From: Achromobacter xylosoxidans
GTDB taxonomy: Bacteria; Pseudomonadota; Gammaproteobacteria; Burkholderiales; Burkholderiaceae_B
Direction of reading: 5' to 3'
Length of the DNA: 64,000 nucleotides
Assembly: GCF_014490035.1 (NCBI RefSeq)
Contig: NZ_CP061008.1
Span: 5,580,001-5,644,000 of the forward strand
Both the position numbers and the translations under genes were made by a program. The first letter of the stretch is position 1, and each line of letters starts with the position of its first letter. A model generated the notes under the pieces. The model made no database searches. It saw only the letters and a list, made by a program, of their open reading frames with translations, and had not been told where the DNA came from. Shown here one piece after another: positions 44,197-54,493 of this stretch.

Positions 44197-45117
44197 ATGT
44201 CGATGGCAGACCGCGACGGCTTCATCTGGTATGACGGCAAGCTCGTACCGTGGCGAGACGCGACCACGCACGTCCTGACGCACTCCCTGCATTACGGCCT
44301 GTCGGTATTCGAAGGCGTGCGCGCCTACCGCTCCGAGATCGGCACAGCCATCTTCCGCCTCGAAGACCATACCAACCGCCTCTTCAATTCGGCGCACATC
44401 TACCAAATCCCCATGCCCTTCGATCGCGACACGATCAACGAGGCGCAGCGGACGGTCGTGCGCGAGAACCAGCTGGAAGCCGGCTACCTGCGCCCGCTGG
44501 TGTTCTACGGCCCCGAAAAAATGGGCGTCTCGCCCAAGGGTGCCCGGGTGCACGTGGCCATCGCGGCCTGGCCCTGGGGCGCCTATCTGGGCGAAGAGGC
44601 GCTGTCCGCGGGCATCCGCGTCAAAGTGTCGTCATTCGCGCGGCAGCACGTGAACGTCACGATGCCGCGCGCCAAGGTGGCAACTACCTACGCCAATTCG
44701 ATCCTGGCCAATACCGAGGCCCTGCAGGACGGCTACGACGAAGCCCTGCTGCTGGACACGGAAGGCTTCGTGGCCGAGGGTTCCGGCGAAAACCTCTTCA
44801 TCATCAAGGACGGCGTGCTCTGCGAGCCTGAGATCGCCTCCGCCCTGACTGGCATTACCCGCTCCACCATCCATGCGCTGGCCGCCGACCTGGGCCTGCG
44901 CGTAGTGACCAAGCGCCTGACGCGCGACGACGTCTACATCGCCGACGAGGCGTTCTTCACCGGCACGGCCGCCGAAGTGACGCCCATCCGCGAAGTGGAC
45001 AACCGCCAGATCGGCTCCGGCCAGCGCGGCCCGATCACGGAGAGGCTGCAGAAAGCATTTTTTGACGTGGTGAATGGCCGCAACCCGAAGTACCATCACT
45101 GGCTGAGTAAAGTCTGA
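44197..45117 (+). CDS. ilvE: Branched-chain amino acid aminotransferase
   Basis: 306 residues. The PLP-binding Lys lies in MPRAKVATTY, and FVAEGSGENLFIIKDG and GITRSTI are class IV aminotransferase signatures. It interconverts branched-chain amino acids and their keto acids. GGGAG precedes the ATG. Confidence 0.94.
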   Translation: MSMADRDGFIWYDGKLVPWRDATTHVLTHSLHYGLSVFEGVRAYRSEIGTAIFRLEDHTNRLFNSAHIYQIPMPFDRDTINEAQRTVVRENQLEAGYLRPLVFYGPEKMGVSPKGARVHVAIAAWPWGAYLGEEALSAGIRVKVSSFARQHVNVTMPRAKVATTYANSILANTEALQDGYDEALLLDTEGFVAEGSGENLFIIKDGVLCEPEIASALTGITRSTIHALAADLGLRVVTKRLTRDDVYIADEAFFTGTAAEVTPIREVDNRQIGSGQRGPITERLQKAFFDVVNGRNPKYHHWLSKV

Positions 45118-45194
45118 TCCGCGCGGTCCGGTCCCTGACCTGGCCGCATCATTGCCCCAACCTGCCGATTACCGGTTTTTTTTCAGGAATATCC

Positions 45195-45416
45195 ATGACC
45201 GCTGCTGCTCCGGCCGCCGTCCCCCACCCCCACGAAGTCATCGAGGTCGGCGCCGACGACCTGCCCGTGTTCTGTCCGGGCCCCAAGGCGCCGCTCTGGA
45301 GCATGCATCCGCGCGTGTTCCTGGACGTGGCCCGCACCGGCTCCGCCAGCTGCGCCTACTGTGGCGCCGAGTACCGCTTGAAGCCCGGCACCGTATTGCA
45401 CGGCCACGGGCACTGA
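45195..45416 (+). CDS. Zinc-finger domain protein (zf-CHCC/NDUFS6-like)
   Basis: 73 residues with a CHCC zinc ligand set: Cys in VFCPG, His in WSMHPRVFLD and the CAYCG pair, typical of small NDUFS6-like proteins of beta-proteobacteria. Commonly found next to ilvE in this group. Role unknown. Confidence 0.85.
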   Translation: MTAAAPAAVPHPHEVIEVGADDLPVFCPGPKAPLWSMHPRVFLDVARTGSASCAYCGAEYRLKPGTVLHGHGH

Positions 45417-45453
45417 GTCACCCGCTCTACAACGTCCACCCGTTTCCGCCGCC

Positions 45454-45876
45454 ATGTTCGCCACGCCCGAAGAAGCAGAGCACGCGTTCTACGAAGCCCT
45501 CGACCAGGCGGACGTCGTACGCCTGATGCAAGTGTGGGCAGACGACGAGGAAGTCGTCTGCATCCATCCGGGGGGCCTGCGCATCGTCGGCCACTCGGCG
45601 GTGCACGATTCCTGGCAGCAGGTGCTGGCCAACGGCCCCCTGCATGTGCGTCCGTTGCGTCCGCTGGTCATGCTCAGCATGATGTGCGCGGTGCACGTGC
45701 TGGTGGAACAGGTGGCGGTGCAAACGCGGGAAGGCACGCAATTCGCCAATTGCTACGCCACCAACATCTACCACAAGGGGCCCACCGGCTGGCGCATGGT
45801 CATGCACCATGCCTCGCCGGCGCCCACGGAAGCCGGGGTGCTCGACTTGCACGACGTACCCGACATGCTGCACTGA
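45454..45876 (+). CDS. SnoaL/NTF2-like (YybH-type) cytoplasmic protein
   Basis: 140 residues with an NTF2-like cone fold: FYEALDQADVVRLMQVW, DDEEVVCIHPGGLRIVGH and WRMVMHHAS. No signal peptide. Function unknown; it lies between a zinc-finger gene and a YheT-like hydrolase, all on the plus strand. Confidence 0.82.
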   Translation: MFATPEEAEHAFYEALDQADVVRLMQVWADDEEVVCIHPGGLRIVGHSAVHDSWQQVLANGPLHVRPLRPLVMLSMMCAVHVLVEQVAVQTREGTQFANCYATNIYHKGPTGWRMVMHHASPAPTEAGVLDLHDVPDMLH

Positions 45877-45893
45877 ATCGGGTGGATTTTTAG

Positions 45894-46994
45894 TTGGCCG
45901 CTGCTCGTCTTGATACAACGCCCTGCCCCGTCCCCTCCTGGTTGCCCGGAGGCGACAGCCAGACGGTTTACGCCGCCCTGTTCGCGCAGTATCACCGCAT
46001 CGCATTCGTGCGCGAACGGGTAGACACGCCCGACACCGATTTCGTCGACTTCGATTGGACCGGTCCGGGCCTGTTCCCGCACAAGTCCGCCGACGGCGCG
46101 CCCGTCAGCGGTCAGCGTCCGGTCGCCAATGGCAAGACCGCCGCGGCCCGGTGGATGACGGATGCGGACTGGAAGTCCCTGCCGCATACGCCCGATACGC
46201 CGGCCCTGATCCTGTTCCACGGCCTGGAAGGCGGCAGCAACAGCCGCTATGCGCAGTCCATCGCGCATCACTTCCGTGCGCGCGGCTGGATCGTGGTGAT
46301 CGCGCATTTCCGCGGCTGTTCGGGCGTGCCCAACCGCCTGGCGCGCGCCTACTACTCGGGCGATTCGGCCGAGGTCGGCTTCATGCTGAATACCGTGCGC
46401 CAGCGCATTCCACATGCGCGCTGGCATGCGGTCGGCGTATCGCTGGGGGGCAACGCCCTGCTCAAGTACCTGGGCGAACACCAGGAGGACACCGGCTGGC
46501 TGACGGCCTGCGCGGGCGTGTCCGTGCCGCTGGACCTGGTGGCCTGCGGCAAGACGCTGTCCACCGGCGTGTTCAACCGCAGGGTCTACACCGCCCACTT
46601 CCTGAAGACGCTCAAGCACAAGGTGCTGGAGAAGGCGCACCGCTATCCCGGCGCCGTGGACGTCATGCGCATCGCCCATGCGCATGATCTGCGCGAGTTC
46701 GACGACACCTACACCGCGCCCATGCACGGTTTTCGCAATGCGCTGGATTACTGGACGCGGGCGTCCAGCAAGCCCTGGCTGCCGAAGATATCCGTGCCGA
46801 CACTGGTGCTCAATGCCCGCAACGATCCCTTCGTGCCGGCAGCCTCGCTGCCGACGCCCGAGGAATGCTCGTCCACCGTCCTGCTGCATCAGCCCACGGA
46901 TGGGGGACATGCCGGTTTTCCGACCGGCAGCTTCCCCGCCCACCTGAACTGGCTGCCGCAGCGGCTGGGACGCTTCTTCGAAACTGGCCAGTAG
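45894..46994 (+). CDS. YheT-like alpha/beta-hydrolase
   Basis: 366 residues from a TTG at 45894. The alpha/beta-hydrolase fold has [10 protein letters not shown], the nucleophile elbow GVSLGGN, the acid in VLNARNDPF and His in GGHAGF. The family (YheT, PF00561 group) has esterase-like activity with unclear natural substrate. It is on the same strand as the NTF2-like gene, 17 bp away. Confidence 0.88.
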   Translation: MAAARLDTTPCPVPSWLPGGDSQTVYAALFAQYHRIAFVRERVDTPDTDFVDFDWTGPGLFPHKSADGAPVSGQRPVANGKTAAARWMTDADWKSLPHTPDTPALILFHGLEGGSNSRYAQSIAHHFRARGWIVVIAHFRGCSGVPNRLARAYYSGDSAEVGFMLNTVRQRIPHARWHAVGVSLGGNALLKYLGEHQEDTGWLTACAGVSVPLDLVACGKTLSTGVFNRRVYTAHFLKTLKHKVLEKAHRYPGAVDVMRIAHAHDLREFDDTYTAPMHGFRNALDYWTRASSKPWLPKISVPTLVLNARNDPFVPAASLPTPEECSSTVLLHQPTDGGHAGFPTGSFPAHLNWLPQRLGRFFETGQ

Positions 46995-47019
46995 GTCGCA
47001 GCGGCGCCCTGCCCGGCGT

Positions 47020-48546
47020 TCAACCCGACTTGAAGCGTTCCAGCAACTGGCGCTCTTCGGCCAGCTTGTCCTTCACTTCCTTGATCTGCACGTCGATCTG
47101 CGACTGCTCGTAGAAGTCGGTGGACATGTTGCGCGCCTGCTGCAGCTGCGACTCCGCGGCGGCGTATGCGCCAGTCATGACGTAGTAGCGCGCCTGGTCG
47201 CGGCGCGCAGCCACCGGCTTGCCATTGCGGTCTTCGCTCTGCGCCAGCATCTGGTAGAGGCTGGGTTCGTCGCTGCCCCATTGCTTGATCTTGGCCCGCA
47301 GGTACTCCTGCGCGTCCGTGTGGCGGCCGACGCTTTGCAACGCCTGGGCATAGGCAATGCCCAGGGCCCGATGCCCGGGCCAGCGCTTGGTGCCGGCCTG
47401 GGCCAGCTCCAGCGCCCTGGGGTACTCCTTGCGGGCCAGGGCGATATCCACGCTGAGCTTGGCCAGCTGGGCCGAACTGCGGCCGTCCGCCGACGCCAGG
47501 CTCCAGTTGCGCTCGGCATCGGCCAGGTTGTTGCGCTGGAACGCCTGCAGCGCCAGGCCGTAGTAGGCGGCCGACTTGCGCACGCCCGACAGCGCCTGGG
47601 CCTCGTCCTGCAATTGCTGGCCGGCGGTACGCAGGCTGACCGCGTCGCGGCCCTGCACCACGCGCATCTTGGCGCGTATGTACCAGAAGTCGTCGCTATC
47701 CACGTGGCGCGCCACGGGAGACTGGTTGCGCACCCGATTCTGCACGTCCGACATACGCTCGATGGACAGCGGGTGGGTGCTGGCCCAGGAGCCGCCGCCC
47801 GCGCCTTCGTTCAGGCGCGACGCGTTCATCAGGCGCCCGAACATCTGGGCCATGCCTTCGGCGTCGTAGCCCGCCTTGGTCAGCATCTGCAGCCCTGCCC
47901 GGTCGGCTTCGCGTTCCGCGTCGCGCGAAAAGCCCAGCTGGCGGTTGATGGCCGCAGCCTGGCCGAATGCCGCCACGCCCATCGCCAGGTTGCCGCCGCC
48001 CCCGGCCAGGGCCGCCAGCAGCGCCCCCGCCAGGCTGGCCAGCATCACCATGCTGTTCTGGTTCTGCTGGGTCATGCCACGGGCGATGTGGCGCTGCACG
48101 ACGTGGCCGATTTCGTGGGCCAGCACCGCCGCCAGCTCGGATTCGCTGGCGGAAGCCACGATCAGCCCGGTATTGACGCCGATGAAGCCGCCGGGCATGG
48201 CGAAGGCGTTGATTTCGGGGTCGCGCACGCCGAACATCTCGACCTCGGGGACCGCGCCGGGCGCGAAGGCCGCCAGCTTGCGCCCCATGGTGGTGAGATA
48301 CTGGCTGAGTTCGGAATCGTCTACATAGGTCGGGTCACGCCGCCCCTGGGCCATGATGGCTTCGCCCAGGCTGCGTTCCAGCGCGGGGGACAGTTCAGCG
48401 GCGGAGGCCGCGCCCATCGAGGGCAGGCCTACGGGCTGCGCCCAGGCGGCGATGGGGATGGCGGGCACGGCCAGGGCCACGGACAGCCCGACGATTGCAC
48501 CCCGTTTCGCAATCGAGCAAATGGATGGCATTTTCCTGCGGTTCAT
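47020..48546 (-). CDS. Periplasmic M48 metalloprotease with TPR (BepA-like)
   Basis: 508 residues. A signal peptide (residues 1-36) is followed by an M48 protease domain with [10 protein letters not shown], then a C-terminal TPR region. It resembles BepA/YfgC, which proteolyses misassembled outer-membrane proteins such as LptD and BamA clients. It is divergent from galU. Confidence 0.9.
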   Translation of the reverse strand: MNRRKMPSICSIAKRGAIVGLSVALAVPAIPIAAWAQPVGLPSMGAASAAELSPALERSLGEAIMAQGRRDPTYVDDSELSQYLTTMGRKLAAFAPGAVPEVEMFGVRDPEINAFAMPGGFIGVNTGLIVASASESELAAVLAHEIGHVVQRHIARGMTQQNQNSMVMLASLAGALLAALAGGGGNLAMGVAAFGQAAAINRQLGFSRDAEREADRAGLQMLTKAGYDAEGMAQMFGRLMNASRLNEGAGGGSWASTHPLSIERMSDVQNRVRNQSPVARHVDSDDFWYIRAKMRVVQGRDAVSLRTAGQQLQDEAQALSGVRKSAAYYGLALQAFQRNNLADAERNWSLASADGRSSAQLAKLSVDIALARKEYPRALELAQAGTKRWPGHRALGIAYAQALQSVGRHTDAQEYLRAKIKQWGSDEPSLYQMLAQSEDRNGKPVAARRDQARYYVMTGAYAAAESQLQQARNMSTDFYEQSQIDVQIKEVKDKLAEERQLLERFKSG

Positions 48547-48603
48547 AAGCCTATGATAGCGATGCGCTTAAAATGTTTCATCGATAGCCCCAACGAGGTC
48601 TCA

Positions 48604-49455
48604 ATGCGTCCTGTCCGTAAAGCTGTTTTCCCTGTCGCCGGCATGGGTACGCGCTTCCTGCCCGCCACCAAGGCAATGCCCAAGGAAATGCTGCCCGTGG
48701 TCGACAAGCCGCTGATCCAATACGCCGTGGAAGAAGCCGTGGCCGCCGGGATCACCGACCTCATCTTCGTGACGGGGCGCAACAAGCGCGCCATCGAAGA
48801 CCACTTCGACTCCGCGCCGGAACTCGAATCGGACCTGGAAAGCAAGGGCAAGCACGAGCTTCTGGCCATGGTGCGGGGCATTCTACCCGCGCATGTGAAT
48901 TGCCTCTATATCCGCCAGTCGGCCCCGCTGGGACTGGGCCATGCGGTGCTGTCGGCCGCGCCTGCCGTGGGCGACGAACCCTTTGCCGTGCTGCTCGCCG
49001 ACGACCTGATCGACGCCGAACAGCCCGCGCTGAAGCAGCTGATCGAAGTGGCCGTGGCGCAGAACGCCAGCGTGCTCGGCGTGCAGGACGTGCCGCGCGT
49101 GGACACCCGCAAGTACGGCATCGTGGCCACCCGCCAGGGGGATGCCAGCGCCAACGGCCGCACGGAACGCGTCACCCATATCGTCGAAAAGCCCGACCCT
49201 GAAGCCGCGCCGTCGACGCTCGCCGTGGTGGGCCGCTACGTGCTGGAAGCCGCGATCTTCGACCACCTGCGCTCGACCAAGATGGGCGCCGGCAACGAGA
49301 TCCAGCTGACCGACGGCATCGCCTCGCTGATGCGCGAGCGCGCCGTGTATGCGCACCGCTATGAAGGCGTGCGCTACGACTGCGGCAGCAAGGCCGGCAT
49401 GTTCCAGGCCACCGTGGCGCTGGGCAAGAAGTACCACGGCCTGCTGCCGGAATAG
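48604..49455 (+). CDS. galU: UTP-glucose-1-phosphate uridylyltransferase
   Basis: 283 residues. The nucleotidyltransferase signature [19 protein letters not shown] is near the N-terminus, followed by [17 protein letters not shown] and VEKPDP. It makes UDP-glucose for cell-envelope polysaccharides. Confidence 0.94.
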   Translation: MRPVRKAVFPVAGMGTRFLPATKAMPKEMLPVVDKPLIQYAVEEAVAAGITDLIFVTGRNKRAIEDHFDSAPELESDLESKGKHELLAMVRGILPAHVNCLYIRQSAPLGLGHAVLSAAPAVGDEPFAVLLADDLIDAEQPALKQLIEVAVAQNASVLGVQDVPRVDTRKYGIVATRQGDASANGRTERVTHIVEKPDPEAAPSTLAVVGRYVLEAAIFDHLRSTKMGAGNEIQLTDGIASLMRERAVYAHRYEGVRYDCGSKAGMFQATVALGKKYHGLLPE

Positions 49456-49483
49456 CCGCAAGCCTGCGGCCATTCATGCCGCG

Positions 49484-50929
49484 TCAAGGCTTGAGCGCCG
49501 CGGCCTCGCTCAGGCCGTTCAAGCCTTGTCCTGGAATCCTCCGCGCCGCGGGCTCCTGGGCCTTCGGCCCGCCAATGCCGAAGCGCTGCGCCGCCACGCC
49601 CATCAGGACGATTACAGCGCCCAGCGCGGAGGTGTACGCCACCTCCTGGCGATACGTTCCCTCCAGCACCATCGTCAGCAAGGCTGCGCAGATGAACAGG
49701 ATGACCGCCCACGTCAGCCAGGGAAACAACCACATCTTGAACTTCAGCTCGACTCCCTGAGCCTGCAGGCGTTGCCGCATTCGCAGTTGGCAGCATGCGA
49801 CGGTCAGGTAGACAAACAGCGCCACGCAGCCCGTGGTTTGCATGAGGACGTCGTACAGGTCCATCGAGGACGTCGCCATCATGTAGACGGCAACGAATGC
49901 GAACACGCTGGATATGACCACGCCCACGTACGGCGCGCCCGAGGAAGCGCCAGTGACAGCCATGATGCGATGCGCGTCGCCGCGGCGGGCCAGCGAATAG
50001 AGCATGCGCGACGAGACATACAGCGCCGAGTTGAAGCAGCTGCAGACCGAGGTCAGCACGATGGCGTTGACGATCAGTTGCGCGTACGGAATGCCCATCG
50101 CGTCCAGCACCACGTTGTAGCTGCCGCGCGTCGGGTCGACCAGGGCGGGGGTGTCATAGGGCACCAGGCAAACCACCAGAAAGATGGACCCTACATAGAA
50201 CAGGCAGATCCGCCAGACCACCGATCGGATGGCTTTCACGATTTGGCCGCCGGGCTCGGAGGTCTCACCCGCCGCCACCGTGACGACTTCCGCGCCCATC
50301 ATGGCGAACATGATGCCCAGCAATGCGGTGACCACGGCGCCGGGCCCATTGGGCATGAATCCCCGATCGGTGAGATTGGACATGCCGCCGGCATCGCCGA
50401 AGGGCCACAGGTGCACAACCGCCAGCGTGCCGACCACCAGGAACAGGACGATGGCCACCACTTTGATCAGGCCGAACCAAAACTCGAATTCCCCGTAGTT
50501 CCTGACGTTCATGAAGTTGACGCCTATCAACCCTAGCGTCAGGAGCAGTGCGTAGACCCAATTGGGCGCCACGGGGAACCAGCCATGCAGAATCTGTCCC
50601 GCGACATAGGCTTCCCAACCCATCAGCAGCGCCCAGAAGTACCAGTACAGCCAACCGATGGTGAAACCCGCCCAGCGCCCGATAGCGCGATCCGCGTAGG
50701 TCGAAAAAGAACCGGTATCGGGCTGGGCCACGGCCATCTCGCCCAGCATGCGCATGACCAGAAACACCAGGATCCCGCCGCCCAGATAGGCCAGGATCAC
50801 CGCTGGTCCGGCCAGCGCGATCTGCTTGCCCGACCCCACAAACAAGGCTGCGCCGATGACCCCCGCAATGGAAATCATCGTCATGTGGCGCGATTGCAGC
50901 CCACCCTTGAGTCCCTCACCCTTAGACAT
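49484..50929 (-). CDS. APC-family amino acid permease
   Basis: 481 residues with about 12 helices. The early GVIGAALFVGSGKQIALAGP matches the consensus of APC amino acid or GABA permeases. It is downstream of the FAD oxidase gene on the same strand and under the same divergent regulator, so it probably imports the oxidase substrate (an amino acid, GABA or amine). Confidence 0.9.
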   Translation of the reverse strand: MSKGEGLKGGLQSRHMTMISIAGVIGAALFVGSGKQIALAGPAVILAYLGGGILVFLVMRMLGEMAVAQPDTGSFSTYADRAIGRWAGFTIGWLYWYFWALLMGWEAYVAGQILHGWFPVAPNWVYALLLTLGLIGVNFMNVRNYGEFEFWFGLIKVVAIVLFLVVGTLAVVHLWPFGDAGGMSNLTDRGFMPNGPGAVVTALLGIMFAMMGAEVVTVAAGETSEPGGQIVKAIRSVVWRICLFYVGSIFLVVCLVPYDTPALVDPTRGSYNVVLDAMGIPYAQLIVNAIVLTSVCSCFNSALYVSSRMLYSLARRGDAHRIMAVTGASSGAPYVGVVISSVFAFVAVYMMATSSMDLYDVLMQTTGCVALFVYLTVACCQLRMRQRLQAQGVELKFKMWLFPWLTWAVILFICAALLTMVLEGTYRQEVAYTSALGAVIVLMGVAAQRFGIGGPKAQEPAARRIPGQGLNGLSEAAALKP

Positions 50930-51013
50930 GCTTTCTCCTTTTACCGCGCCCCCGGTATGGAACGCGCTTGTTTTGGTTATCCCGCGCAGGCCTGATGCAC
51001 GGCGCGCTTGACG

Positions 51014-52429
51014 CTAGTCCTCAAGTCCTGCGGGCGCGAACCCAGCCAGGAGCACGTCAAGCCAGCGCGGCGCAAGATCCCGCGCTTCACGCTCTTCCTT
51101 TCTACGCACGGCGTTGCGGACCAGCGAACCGCCGAAGTACTTGATGGGTTCGGGCGGAAACCGCTTGGGCTTGCGGTCGACCAGGGCGCAGCGGCGCCAC
51201 GCATCGTTGCGATCCAGGGCCAGGCTTGCCAGAATCCTGCCGCCCAACAGGCTGGGCGCGACGCCGTTGCCGCTCCAACCCACTCCGTAGTGGATGTGTC
51301 CGGTACCGGCCAGGGTGCCGAAAACGGGCAGGCTGTCGTAGGTCCGATCGATCGGACCCGACCACGCATGCGAGACGCGCACATCGGCAAGCATCGGGTA
51401 GGCGCGGCGGAAATCCTGCTCCGCCATCAGGCAGCTTTCTTCGTGGCGGCTGAAGGTGGCGTCGATGACGCCACCCCGGGAAAGCGCGCCCGTGCCCTTG
51501 CCGTATGCGATTCGCCCGTCCCTCGTGGTCCGGTAGTACCCGACCATCAACTGCGAGTCGGTGATGGCTTCGCCCCCCGTCCAACCCAGCGCGGCCAGGC
51601 GCTCGGGAATTGCCTGCGTCACGACGATGGAACTGTTGACGGGCACGATCAGCCTTGAGATTTCAGGAATGGCGGCGGCCCATGCATTCGTCGCCAGCAC
51701 GACGCTTTTGGCCAGTATCGTGCCCGAGGCGCTACGGATCACCGCCGGATAGCCGTGGCTCAACTCCAGCACCGGCGTGTTTTCGTGGATCACGATGCCG
51801 CGCTCCAGGGCCACCCTGCGCATGCCTCGCACCAGCCTTGCCGGCTGCACCGTGGCGTTGCCGCGTTCGAACACGCCCGCCCTGTGCATGCGAGACCCGG
51901 TTCGACGTGCGACGTCCTCCGGCAGCATGTGCTCGAAGGGACGCGCGCCGACCCGGGCACAGGCCTGGAGCGTGCCCTCCCATGACTCCTGTTGCGCATC
52001 GGAAGTGGCCGTCCAGAGCCATCCCCCGCAGCGAAAGTGCGCATCGATGCGATGGCGGCCGCAGAACTGTGCGATTTCATCGATGGCGCGTTCCGAGGCC
52101 CGGGCCAGGAACAGCGCATCGTCGACATCCGCGAAAGCAAGCAGCGAAGCGATTTTCGGCCACCAGGACATGGCCATGCCGCCGTTGCGCCCTGAAGCGC
52201 CTCCGCCGCAGACGTCCCGCTCCAGGACCACGACCTTGGACTGAGGGCTGAGTTCCTTGATGCTCAACGCCGTCCACAGGCCTACATAGCCTCCACCGAT
52301 AATCACGATGTCGGCGGCCTGACTGCCGGTCAGCGGCGCACTTGCCTGCAAGGCGGGTTCCGCCTCCCGCATCCAGAAACTGCGTTGCAGGAAAGGTCCG
52401 GCCTGGCTTGAATGGTGTGAAATGATCAT
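51014..52429 (-). CDS. FAD-dependent amine/D-amino-acid oxidase (PuuB/DadA-like)
   Basis: 471 residues from the ATG at 52429. The Rossmann motif DIVIIGGGYVGLWTALS, the GGGASGRNGGM segment and the final GVGWSGNGVAPS match the DAO family. It oxidises an amine or amino acid, possibly a gamma-glutamylated polyamine or GABA precursor. It forms a unit with the downstream permease and is divergent from the MerR-XRE-cupin regulator. Confidence 0.88.
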   Translation of the reverse strand: MIISHHSSQAGPFLQRSFWMREAEPALQASAPLTGSQAADIVIIGGGYVGLWTALSIKELSPQSKVVVLERDVCGGGASGRNGGMAMSWWPKIASLLAFADVDDALFLARASERAIDEIAQFCGRHRIDAHFRCGGWLWTATSDAQQESWEGTLQACARVGARPFEHMLPEDVARRTGSRMHRAGVFERGNATVQPARLVRGMRRVALERGIVIHENTPVLELSHGYPAVIRSASGTILAKSVVLATNAWAAAIPEISRLIVPVNSSIVVTQAIPERLAALGWTGGEAITDSQLMVGYYRTTRDGRIAYGKGTGALSRGGVIDATFSRHEESCLMAEQDFRRAYPMLADVRVSHAWSGPIDRTYDSLPVFGTLAGTGHIHYGVGWSGNGVAPSLLGGRILASLALDRNDAWRRCALVDRKPKRFPPEPIKYFGGSLVRNAVRRKEEREARDLAPRWLDVLLAGFAPAGLED

Positions 52430-52469
52430 GAGCAAAGCGGCCCAATCTGGCCGCGCCTGAAATCAAATA

Positions 52470-52603
52470 TATCTACATAATTTCTGTAGGTTGCGATCCT
52501 ATAGAAGCTGATTTTCGGAAAAAATAGGGGCTTTCCCCCATATTTCCGGTCCTATCATGAAGGATCGTGTTTATATAATTTATCTATATATATTCTGTAT
52601 GTT
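52470..52603. promoter_or_regulatory. Pair of 23-bp direct repeats in the divergent regulator/oxidase gap
   Basis: Copies at 52470-52492 and 52581-52603 match at 19 of 23 positions (both begin TATCTA and share TTCTGTA). The first contains CTACA/TGTAG inverted arms. They lie 41 bp before the oxidase start and 48 bp before the regulator start, one beside each gene. Between them is an inverted repeat (AAATAGGGG/CCCCATATTT) near 52521-52545. Likely operators of the MerR-XRE-cupin protein. Confidence 0.6.
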
Positions 52604-52650
52604 CTGCCAGAACAGACCGTCCACCGCGCCAGCACAGGAACTTCACTTGC

Positions 52651-53499
52651 ATGTCTGAGTATCGAATCGGCGACGTCGCGCGCCTCACAGGCACGAACAT
52701 CTCGACGCTGCGGCTATGGGAGCAACACGGCCTCCTCGTTCCGGCGCGCACCGAAACGGGACAGCGCGTCTACTCAGATGCGGATCTGGCCCGGGTATCC
52801 CATATCGTTCGTCTGCGGCAGATCAACGGCCTGAACATGCCCGCGATCCGTCGCGTGCTGGAGGAGTCGCAGGCCGGATCGGCGTCCACGGCGCCACCAT
52901 CGCCCGCCTCGGGCGCCACGGCATCTCAAGCCCGCGAAATAGCTGACGCGGCCGCGCTCGGACTGCGCTTTCGCACCGCGCGTCGAAGCGCGGATCTGTC
53001 GCTGAAAGAGGCGTCGGACGAAACCAGCCTGCCCGTGTCCTTCATTTCGACCTTTGAACGGACGGGCCGCGGGGCCACCGTCGCAAGCCTGAAGCTGCTC
53101 GCCACCTGTTATGGCACGTCGCTGACGGCCCTGTCGGAAGTACCGCCCAAGCCGTCGCGCAACGCGGCAGAGGTCGTGCGCAAGGGTCAGGAAATACACG
53201 CCCCGTCGTTCGGCGCGGGCATCCAGATCCTGCAGCTGGCAACGAGCCTGCCTTCGCTCGACTGCCAGAAATGGGTTCTGGCGCCGGGCGCCCGCAGCGA
53301 AGGCGCCTATACGCACCATGGAGAAGAGTGCATCCATGTCATCGCCGGCGAATTCAGCATTACGGTCGATCTGGCGGCGCCGGTGACCTTGCGCGCCGGA
53401 GACAGCATCTCGTTCCTTAGCGGGCGGCCGCATTCGTGGAAAGTCGTCGGCGAGGAAACCGTGGAACTGTTCTGGGTCAATACGCCGAAGAGCTTCTGA
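52651..53499 (+). CDS. MerR-XRE-cupin fusion regulator
   Basis: 282 residues. The N-terminal MerR winged helix (about 1-70) has YRIGDVARLTGTNISTLRLWE and GLLVPART. A linker leads to a second, XRE-type HTH (about 105-160) with LGLRFRTARRSADLSLKEAS and SFISTFERTGRGATVASL. The C-terminus is a cupin (about 190-282) with HHGEECIHVIAGEFSI and LRAGDSISFLSGRPHSW. Two DNA-binding domains plus a cupin in one chain is unusual; PuuR-like regulators have only XRE and cupin. It probably senses the amine or amino acid and controls the divergent oxidase-permease unit. Confidence 0.9.
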   Translation: MSEYRIGDVARLTGTNISTLRLWEQHGLLVPARTETGQRVYSDADLARVSHIVRLRQINGLNMPAIRRVLEESQAGSASTAPPSPASGATASQAREIADAAALGLRFRTARRSADLSLKEASDETSLPVSFISTFERTGRGATVASLKLLATCYGTSLTALSEVPPKPSRNAAEVVRKGQEIHAPSFGAGIQILQLATSLPSLDCQKWVLAPGARSEGAYTHHGEECIHVIAGEFSITVDLAAPVTLRAGDSISFLSGRPHSWKVVGEETVELFWVNTPKSF

Positions 53500-53530
53500 G
53501 CCCGGCGGCGTACGCCACCCGCCGCGGTTC

Positions 53531-54397
53531 TCAGGCCGAAGCGGCGCGAGCGCGGGCCTTGGAGCGGGCCAGCGCTTCGCGATCCGCCTTGCGCAAGCGC
53601 CCCTTGGCCGATAGCCGCATCAAGGTTCCCAGGGCCACCATCAGGCCGATCACCTCGACCAGCGCCGCCGGAATCCACATGGTCAGGCCGCCTATGGTCT
53701 GGTCGGTCTGGGCCGACATGGCGATGGCGCGGCCGCATAGTTCGAACAGCGGATAGATGTCGCTTTCGGTGAAGGCGATGACTGCGCCCGCCACCATCTG
53801 CGGCAGCATCGTCAGCACGGGCGAAATGACCCGGCCGCCCGGCGTCATGGCCGCCGGCGGCGCGGGCCGGCGATCCAGGATCAGGTTCCAGTACATGAAG
53901 CCGCTGATCACCACCGACCAGTTCATCAGGCGGTAGAGACGCCAGTCCAGCATGGAATAGAACTGCACCGACGGAATCAGCCAGACCAGCACCAGGAAGA
54001 CGAACAGCGTCGGCACGAAGATCTTGTGGGTCAGCACCGCCACCGTCGCGCGGCCGGCGCCGGTGCGCAGGAAGTCACGCAGGCGGATGCGCCAGCGCAT
54101 GGGCAGGCCCGCCCGCATCACCTGTCCCGGGAACGCCGCCATCACCAGCAACGGCCCCAGATGGTGCAGCACCAGATGCTGGATGCGGTGGATGAAGAAC
54201 ATGCGCTCGGCGTAGTAGTCCAGCCGGGTATGCATGGACAGGTACAGCAGCACCATGCCGGTCCAGAACAGGATGCTGCGGGCGGCGGTCACGCGATGGA
54301 CCTTTTGGCCGCGCACGAACAGCACGATGGCCACCAGGAAGGAGGCCACCAGCGTGGGAGAGAACTCCCAGGGTATGAGCCATTCGAGACTATCCAT
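53531..54397 (-). CDS. Cytochrome c oxidase assembly protein (CtaG/Caa3-type)
   Basis: 288 residues with about seven helices. The ATG at 54397 has GGATGG 5 bases upstream. Conserved His and Arg segments (FFIHRIQHLVLHHLGPLL and GQVMRAGLPMRWR) match the Caa3_CtaG family used in copper delivery to heme-copper oxidases. Confidence 0.85.
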   Translation of the reverse strand: MDSLEWLIPWEFSPTLVASFLVAIVLFVRGQKVHRVTAARSILFWTGMVLLYLSMHTRLDYYAERMFFIHRIQHLVLHHLGPLLVMAAFPGQVMRAGLPMRWRIRLRDFLRTGAGRATVAVLTHKIFVPTLFVFLVLVWLIPSVQFYSMLDWRLYRLMNWSVVISGFMYWNLILDRRPAPPAAMTPGGRVISPVLTMLPQMVAGAVIAFTESDIYPLFELCGRAIAMSAQTDQTIGGLTMWIPAALVEVIGLMVALGTLMRLSAKGRLRKADREALARSKARARAASA

Positions 54398-54493
54398 GCA
54401 AACCATCCGGAAAACGTCGGGGCTGTACGAGGACGGGCGCCATGCGCCGCACCCGCCGATTGTAGTTGACCCCGGCCCGCCCTGCCCCGGCGC

